Below, one piece after another: positions 59,199 through 64,000 of a stretch of 64,000 nucleotides of DNA. Numbering within the stretch: position 1 is the stretch's first letter; each line of letters begins with the position of its first letter. Made by a program: the position numbers and the translations under genes. Where the stretch lies: assembly GCF_003325355.1 (NCBI RefSeq), contig NZ_CP030850.1:3968001-4032000 (forward strand), written 5' to 3'. The notes below the pieces were generated by a model. That model was not told the DNA's origin. It searched no databases and saw only the letters and a program-made list of their open reading frames with translations. The DNA is from Runella rosea. GTDB lineage: Bacteria; Bacteroidota; Bacteroidia; Cytophagales; Spirosomataceae.

Positions 59199-62156
59199 TC
59201 AATAGAAATTGACACCTGAGAATCGGCCATTATTTAAACGCCATACGGTATTGTCATTGGCATCGGGAGCGCCGTCCATGTTAAAATCTGTTGTTAGATA
59301 ACGGCCTACTTTTCCATTATCTACTCGCCATTTACTGGTATCGTTTGCGTCAATTTGCGAAAGTGAATTTTTGGTACAGTCGGCCGCATACAGTACGAAC
59401 AATCCTCCCGAGAGTTGCTTTTGCCCATTGGCCGGTGAGCCCGCTGGAATGTAGGATTGCTGCGTAGAAAAGTTATAATTAATGCTGTTATTGATGACCG
59501 CAATTGCCTGATGCGAAACAGCACCTATATGATTACGGTGCTCAACTACAACAAAATACGATTGATTTATTGGCAAAACAGGGCAAGCGCCTACCCACGA
59601 AACGCTACCATTGGAAAGCAACAACGCAGCGGTACGAAAAACAGTTGTGATAGGATCTTGCGCAACTGTACGCAATGAAATCAAAACCCAATCGACTGCG
59701 TTGGAGGGATACGAAATTACGGTTTCTGAACCCGAATAATTCCACGGTGCTCCTGAATATGGCTGCCCAGCGGGGGTTGGTACTCCTAATGAGCTTACAG
59801 GTGTCTGCCCGGGCAAAAGCCCTTGCTGATTTAGCTTGTTTGTCATGGTCTGACTTCCAGCATAAGGCCCCTCCAAAAACAATGCCAAGTTTAAGCAAAC
59901 GGCTGCTGTTGAAACACCAACGACATTAACCTGAATTCCAGCACGGGTACTTTCACAATTGTTCGCCGTCTGAGAGACATAATAATCGGTAGTTCCAACA
60001 TCAACAGTTGAAGGAGTAGGTGCAACACTACTTCCCATTCCTCCAGAAGCAGTCAAATACCATTTTAAATTCGTTCCCACGGCACTTAACGGAGATGCTG
60101 TTTGTCCTTGTGAATAACTTATCGGGGTGGTAACACCCGGCGCATCGGGAATAGCATTGATGATAAATGTGCTACTTGCAGACCCTGTCACACTTGGAGA
60201 AATAGAAATAACCCTCACCTTATAACCGATTCCAGCAATTGCATTTTCGGGTATTTGCGCGGTTAACGGACTTCCCGTACCCGTAGTAGGAATAGTAATA
60301 AAATTATTTCCAGTATTATCTGAAAGTTGTACGACATAGGAGGTTGATGAGAAATTAGCTGCCGTAAATCCCACACTAATTACTTGTCCAGCACATACGG
60401 AGCTTGGAGTCACTGCATTAGTGATGATTGTTGCAGGAGAGGGAGAAGTTACCTGCAACATATAGTCTTCCGTTTCACCAAAAGGAAGTAGTCCGCATGG
60501 ATTGGTGACAGCACTGCTCACGCCAAAATTAAAGCCCGAACGTACTCGAACCCTTACTAATCCTTGAACGGAGATAGGTATGACAAAAGCACCTGATGCT
60601 ACTGGATTCATACGAGGCATCGAAACCAAACTATCACTTCGATATACCCTTTCGTTTAATTCAAAATAACCATCTTGGTCAAAATCTACCCAAATAGATA
60701 CGTGTTGATCATAATAATTACCCGAACCCTGTGCCACTGCGGCAACGGTAAAAGTATACGTATTCCCCGCCGTTACCGGATAAGGAGTACCCGTGTAGTC
60801 TCCATAGTTGGCTAGGGAGCAATTTGAATTGTTATTATTAATAATGGTTGTGGCTCCTTGCTTCAATACGAATTCGTCTATGACAACTGCCGCGGTGCCG
60901 CATGCGTAGGTATACGTAGGCGTACAGTAATTCAGTGCCGTTGAAATCGTAAGTACTGCACTATATTGAGTTGAAGAATTAGAGGCTTTAACCCGATAAT
61001 AGTACGTTGTGTATGCGTTAATGGTTTGATCGATGTACGTGGTTGTGTTGGGAGGCAAGCCACCAATCGGCATAAAACCCTCTGCTGCCGAGATGCTAGA
61101 ACGCTCAATAATAAAGCCAGATTCATTGGAAGAATTATCGGCAAAAGTCAAAGAAAGGCCCGAAGCCAACAACATTCCTGTCAAATTTCCTGGTACATTG
61201 CTCCCCGTTACGGTTGGTCCACATGAAAAATTATATTGATTAGAGGGGTCGCTACGTAGCAAAAAACCGTCGGCCATTCGTGCGTATTGACCTGGGGTAA
61301 AATCGCTACCACAGCTCACCGGGTAGTAGGACATCATATTTGACAACGACGGCATGTATAATTGGCCTTGCGGGTCACGGGCGGCTCCAGTATAAGTACA
61401 CCCTTGGATTGCGACCGAATCTCGTCCGTAAGGGTCGGCGGGCGTATCACACAATAAATCCCCCTTAAGTGTGCAGTTTGCGCCCTGCATCGCATTACGC
61501 GTTACGTATTCCCGTTCTGCATTATTTATATTATTACTGTTTTGAAACGTATGTAATAAATTAAAATAGTGGCCTAATTCATGCGCCAACGTACGATTAT
61601 CCGTTGCAGCTTGCGCTTGAATGAAGAGACTGTTTGAAATACTTAATGTACTCGGAAAATAAGCATAGCCTGAAACCGTCAGTGAGCCGAAGCGAATACT
61701 GTTGGGAAAATAGATATTGATGGCATTCGAAACATTATTGGCATTGCATAGTGCTAGCTCTTCCGTGTTATTGTAGTCGTAGTAAGCAGTATTGTTGATA
61801 ATGTTGGGAGAACCGCAAAAATATAATTGTAAACCCGAACCTATGTTCTGAAAATAGCGGTTAATCTGTGCCAGTGAAGTGTTTAAATCCGCTAAACTAA
61901 GGCCGCCCGTACCATCATTTTTACGAAGAATATGCGCTTTGACGGGAATGTACTGAACCGCCATCAAGCCCGAAGTCCGGGCATTTTTAACAAATTGGCT
62001 TTTTAATTTTAAAAGCCTTTTCTCCAAACCTAGGATACTGTCGCTGGGTGGGTCGGCCACGGCACAGGGAGTAAGCTGTGCTGTTGCATTATTACAAAGC
62101 AACAATCCACATAATGCCGTCATCAAAATAAGAAAACGTAATCCGTTTTTTTTCAT
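59199..62156 (-). CDS. Secreted M43-like (pappalysin/cytophagalysin) metalloprotease with dockerin-like C-terminus
   Basis: 985 residues with a signal peptide (MKKNGLRFLILMTALCGLLL, then CNNATAQ). The zinc motif HELGHYFNLLH is at 192-202, with the Met-turn near MMSYYPVSCG (~274), giving a metzincin of the M43 type. An FnIII-like module follows (~325-405), then a GEVED-type domain (~410-580; IWVDFDQDGYFELNERVYRS; GETEDYMLQV), Ig-like regions and a structural domain. The last ~60 residues contain two D-A-N-D...W-R...N-N-G units, the second with DFNMDGAPDAND, a Ca-binding loop as in dockerins; the first is degenerate. No standard T9SS sorting domain is seen. The domain order fits a surface protease of Bacteroidota. 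Confidence 0.87.
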   Translation of the reverse strand: MKKNGLRFLILMTALCGLLLCNNATAQLTPCAVADPPSDSILGLEKRLLKLKSQFVKNARTSGLMAVQYIPVKAHILRKNDGTGGLSLADLNTSLAQINRYFQNIGSGLQLYFCGSPNIINNTAYYDYNNTEELALCNANNVSNAINIYFPNSIRFGSLTVSGYAYFPSTLSISNSLFIQAQAATDNRTLAHELGHYFNLLHTFQNSNNINNAEREYVTRNAMQGANCTLKGDLLCDTPADPYGRDSVAIQGCTYTGAARDPQGQLYMPSLSNMMSYYPVSCGSDFTPGQYARMADGFLLRSDPSNQYNFSCGPTVTGSNVPGNLTGMLLASGLSLTFADNSSNESGFIIERSSISAAEGFMPIGGLPPNTTTYIDQTINAYTTYYYRVKASNSSTQYSAVLTISTALNYCTPTYTYACGTAAVVIDEFVLKQGATTIINNNNSNCSLANYGDYTGTPYPVTAGNTYTFTVAAVAQGSGNYYDQHVSIWVDFDQDGYFELNERVYRSDSLVSMPRMNPVASGAFVIPISVQGLVRVRVRSGFNFGVSSAVTNPCGLLPFGETEDYMLQVTSPSPATIITNAVTPSSVCAGQVISVGFTAANFSSTSYVVQLSDNTGNNFITIPTTGTGSPLTAQIPENAIAGIGYKVRVISISPSVTGSASSTFIINAIPDAPGVTTPISYSQGQTASPLSAVGTNLKWYLTASGGMGSSVAPTPSTVDVGTTDYYVSQTANNCESTRAGIQVNVVGVSTAAVCLNLALFLEGPYAGSQTMTNKLNQQGLLPGQTPVSSLGVPTPAGQPYSGAPWNYSGSETVISYPSNAVDWVLISLRTVAQDPITTVFRTAALLLSNGSVSWVGACPVLPINQSYFVVVEHRNHIGAVSHQAIAVINNSINYNFSTQQSYIPAGSPANGQKQLSGGLFVLYAADCTKNSLSQIDANDTSKWRVDNGKVGRYLTTDFNMDGAPDANDNTVWRLNNGRFSGVNFY

Positions 62157-62399
62157 AACCCTACTTCTTGATTTCCCAATTATACCCCATGATTTATTTC
62201 ACAGGTATAAAGGTTCATTGTTTGGATTTACGGTTAGGTAAATCAAATAATTCTCAGGATAAGTAGGGTATTCTTTAAATTTTTCGGCAATTAGTACGTC
62301 AATCTTAGATAAACTTAACAGAATACTATTTGTGTGATTCTTCTAAATAATATGGTTTTTATCTATTCTCCAAGGAATAAGCAAAAATACTTAATGAAG

Positions 62400-63155
62400 T
62401 CATAAACCAAGGACATAGTCGCGACCCAACATCCGCATTTGGCGCGCTATTTGGGCAGTACGACGTTGAACATAACTGGATGGATTTTTGACCGAAAAAC
62501 GAAGTGGACTCGGTAGCACCGCCGCAATTCTTGCCGCTTCGTTTCGGGTCAGAGAAGATGCTGGTTTGTAGAAAAAACGTTGCGCCGCTGCCCCATACCC
62601 AAAAGTCATATTACCCGTTTCGGCTACGTTTAAATATACCTCCAAAATGCGTTCTTTTCCCCATATTATTTCAATCAAGACCGTGAAGTATGCTTCCAAT
62701 CCTTTTCGTATATAACTACGTCCTTGCCAGAGAAATACGTTTTTGGCCACCTGCTGAGAAATAGTGCTGGCGCCTCTGATTTTTTTTCCCCGAAGGTTGT
62801 GTTTGAAGGCATTGCCCATTGATTTAAAATCAAATCCCCAATGTGCTGGAAACAACTGATCTTCCGAAGCTACCACCGATAGCGGCGCCTCTTTGGACAT
62901 CTCACCCATCGGTGTCCAATCCGAATAAATTTTGCTGCTACGCCCTTCTGAAATAGCCTCCATTTTTCGGGCAATCATCAATGGCGTAACCCAAACAGGA
63001 ACAAACTTCAAAACCGTTACCCATATCACCGAACCAATCACAAAATAAAGAATCGTTTTGAGTAAAATTCGCAAAATGAGTGAACGCCACCCAGCAGAAG
63101 CAGGCTTAGGTTTTGGTGCGGTAACGATAGCAGGACGAATACGATTAGCGGCCAT
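62400..63155 (-). CDS. mtgA: Monofunctional biosynthetic peptidoglycan transglycosylase
   Basis: 251 residues. GT51 transglycosylase polymerising lipid II into glycan strands at the outer face of the cytoplasmic membrane. One N-terminal transmembrane helix (LRILLKTILYFVIGSVIWVT, ~28-47). Motifs: SVVASEDQLFPAHWGFDF (~92-109) with the catalytic Glu, RGASTISQQVAKNVFLW (~127-143), YIRKGLEAYFTVLIEIIWGK, ERILEVYLNVAETGNMTFGY (second catalytic Glu) and AAQRFFYKPASSLTRNEAAR. There is no transpeptidase domain, hence the monofunctional type. It lies downstream of the HemW-like gene on the same strand, 93 bp away, and has its own promoter candidate. Confidence 0.95.
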   Translation of the reverse strand: MAANRIRPAIVTAPKPKPASAGWRSLILRILLKTILYFVIGSVIWVTVLKFVPVWVTPLMIARKMEAISEGRSSKIYSDWTPMGEMSKEAPLSVVASEDQLFPAHWGFDFKSMGNAFKHNLRGKKIRGASTISQQVAKNVFLWQGRSYIRKGLEAYFTVLIEIIWGKERILEVYLNVAETGNMTFGYGAAAQRFFYKPASSLTRNEAARIAAVLPSPLRFSVKNPSSYVQRRTAQIARQMRMLGRDYVLGL

Positions 63156-63176
63156 AAAATGTCTTTGTTGGGCTGA

Positions 63177-63209
63177 TAAAGATATTAAAAATTACAGAGA
63201 TGATTCAAA
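63177..63209 (-). promoter_or_regulatory. Promoter candidate for mtgA
   Basis: Minus-strand TTTG (63209-63206), 21 bp, then TATCTTTA (63184-63177): -33 matches and the -7 box matches TAnnTTTG at 7 of 8 positions. The predicted start is about 20 bp before the mtgA ATG at 63155. Confidence 0.4.
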
Positions 63210-63248
63210 GGTTCAGTGGCACAAAAACTACAAATTTGGAAAAACTTA

Positions 63249-64000
63249 TCAGATAAAGAATAAATCTGACGCGATTCGGTCAGCGAATAATTTACCTTTA
63301 GGTGTAAGAAATAGAATGTTATTTTCAATAAAAATCCACCCGTTATCCATAAACGCCGCTAGGTATTTTTTTTGTATTTCTCTCAAATCAATTCCCGCCA
63401 GTTGTTGGATAATTCCTAAATCACACCCCCAAATCGTACGTAGACTCGTGAGAAGATAATCATTTACCTGATCAAAAGGGCTCAGGGTTTCCGCTTCAAA
63501 AGGTAGTTCTCCCGCTTTAAGTGACTGAATGTAATGGGCATTATTGGCAATGTTGTAGTGCCTAGAAGTTCCATTAAACGAATGGGCACTTGGACCCACG
63601 CCCAAATAAGACCTGCGTTTCCAGTAGCTGCTATTGTGACGAGCGTACTGGCCTTCGCGGGCAAAATTGGAGATTTCATATTGCTCATACTGATTTGAAC
63701 TAAGGTACGTTATCATCTGCTCAAAATGACGCGCTGATAGTTCCTCATCTACTGAATTTATTTTCCCCTTTTTGAGCCAATTTCCCAAAGCTGTTTTAGG
63801 CTCAATGGTTAAATTATAAGCCGAAATATGGGGCGTATTTAAGGCAACGGCCATTTCCAAATCCCTCTGCCATAATTGTTCGTCAGAAACTATTGGTATA
63901 TGTTCAATTCCCAATTGTGTTTCACTCATCCCGTACATCAAATCAATGGTCAAGTTGCTAAAGCCGTGGTCTTGCGCCCGTTTTACTGAGGCTTCTGATT
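63249..64000 (-). CDS. HemW-like radical SAM protein (coproporphyrinogen III oxidase-like), 5' end missing
   Basis: The frame is open to the window edge and ends at 63249, so about 250 C-terminal residues are present and the N-terminus (with the CxxxCxxC cluster motif) is outside. Visible family segments: SEASVKRAQDHGF near the edge, LTIDLMYGMSETQ, ALNTPHISAYNLTIEPKTAL, YEQYEISNFAREGQYARHNS, YWKRRSYLGVGPSAHSFNGT and the C-terminal winged-helix region (LLTSLRTIWGCDLGIIQQLA). HemW is a heme chaperone related to HemN and is often misnamed as a coproporphyrinogen dehydrogenase. The YWKRRxYLGxGxSAHSF block is characteristic. The ATG at 63953 is internal. Confidence 0.9.
   Translation of the reverse strand, partial: SEASVKRAQDHGFSNLTIDLMYGMSETQLGIEHIPIVSDEQLWQRDLEMAVALNTPHISAYNLTIEPKTALGNWLKKGKINSVDEELSARHFEQMITYLSSNQYEQYEISNFAREGQYARHNSSYWKRRSYLGVGPSAHSFNGTSRHYNIANNAHYIQSLKAGELPFEAETLSPFDQVNDYLLTSLRTIWGCDLGIIQQLAGIDLREIQKKYLAAFMDNGWIFIENNILFLTPKGKLFADRIASDLFFI

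Noticed and set aside
62157..62399. CCCTACTT/AAGTAGGG pair flanking the upstream region of the metalloprotease gene
   Set aside because: The copies are about 90 bp apart and only 8 bp long; no convincing structure or promoter role.
1..64000. tRNA, rRNA, riboswitch, insertion sequence and prophage signals
   Set aside because: Reading the gaps between genes on both strands revealed no cloverleaf, conserved riboswitch core, transposase or attachment-site duplication; small non-coding RNAs without known motifs cannot be excluded.

Overview
This is about 64 kb of chromosome from a member of the Bacteroidota, most likely order Cytophagales (a Runella/Spirosoma/Dyadobacter-like genus; the genus is inference). 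The evidence is the lineage-specific content: GldG, a C-terminal type IX secretion sorting domain, a TonB receptor with a CarboxypepD_reg-like N-terminus, a DUF1800/DUF1501 pair, a NagB fused to a PIG-L domain, and several exact copies of the Bacteroidota -7 promoter element TAnnTTTG. I see no rRNA, tRNA, CRISPR array, transposase, integrase or phage gene.

1-8.9 kb: an aromatic ring-cleavage pair (GalB-like PIG-L protein, truncated by the window edge, and an extradiol dioxygenase) divergent from an AraC-type regulator; then beta-carbonic anhydrase, a membrane-anchored zinc-peptidase-like protein, RNase D, ClpB and a Uma2-family protein. 8.9-10.9 kb: a Lys-rich secreted protein ending in a PBCV-type basic adaptor motif, and an FG-GAP/VCBS repeat protein.

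10.9-40.5 kb: one large surface-polysaccharide locus, entirely on the minus strand. Read in transcription order it has an SLBB/Wza-like outer-membrane exporter, a Wzz-like protein, an ABC exporter (Wzm/Wzt with a C-terminal sugar-recognition domain), a DegT/DnrJ aminotransferase, a large GT-C-like membrane protein and a strong terminator. Then come WbqC, a PglD/NeuD-type acetyltransferase, GT2 and several GT4 glycosyltransferases, a second GT-C-like protein, two tandem paralogous GT8-like proteins, two more GT4 enzymes, an acyltransferase-3, a DPM1-like GT2, an O-antigen polymerase/ligase-like protein, another membrane protein, a secreted TIM-barrel-like protein, an SGNH hydrolase and a last GT4. 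Together they look like synthesis, decoration and export of an acylated, amino-sugar-containing O-antigen or exopolysaccharide.

40.5-48 kb: ParE (topoisomerase IV subunit B), GldG without an adjacent GldF, a DUF486 membrane protein, NagB-PIG-L and CutC. 48-55 kb: DUF1800/DUF1501 pair, a YwqK/MORN-like secreted protein, and a TonB receptor plus lipoprotein pair whose promoter carries two adjacent perfect palindromes. 55-64 kb: QueA, IspD, MeaB, a secreted beta-sandwich protein, an M43-like metalloprotease with a dockerin-like tail, MtgA, and the C-terminal part of a HemW-like radical SAM protein cut by the window end.

The most interesting signals are regulatory: a 17-bp palindrome ACTTTG-N5-CAAAGT found twice in front of the polysaccharide acyltransferase and once in the gap upstream of the wza-like gene, and the double palindrome over the TonB receptor promoter. 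Also worth checking are a glycosyltransferase paralogue that has lost both putative metal-binding positions, and a possible cohesin/dockerin-like gene pair.
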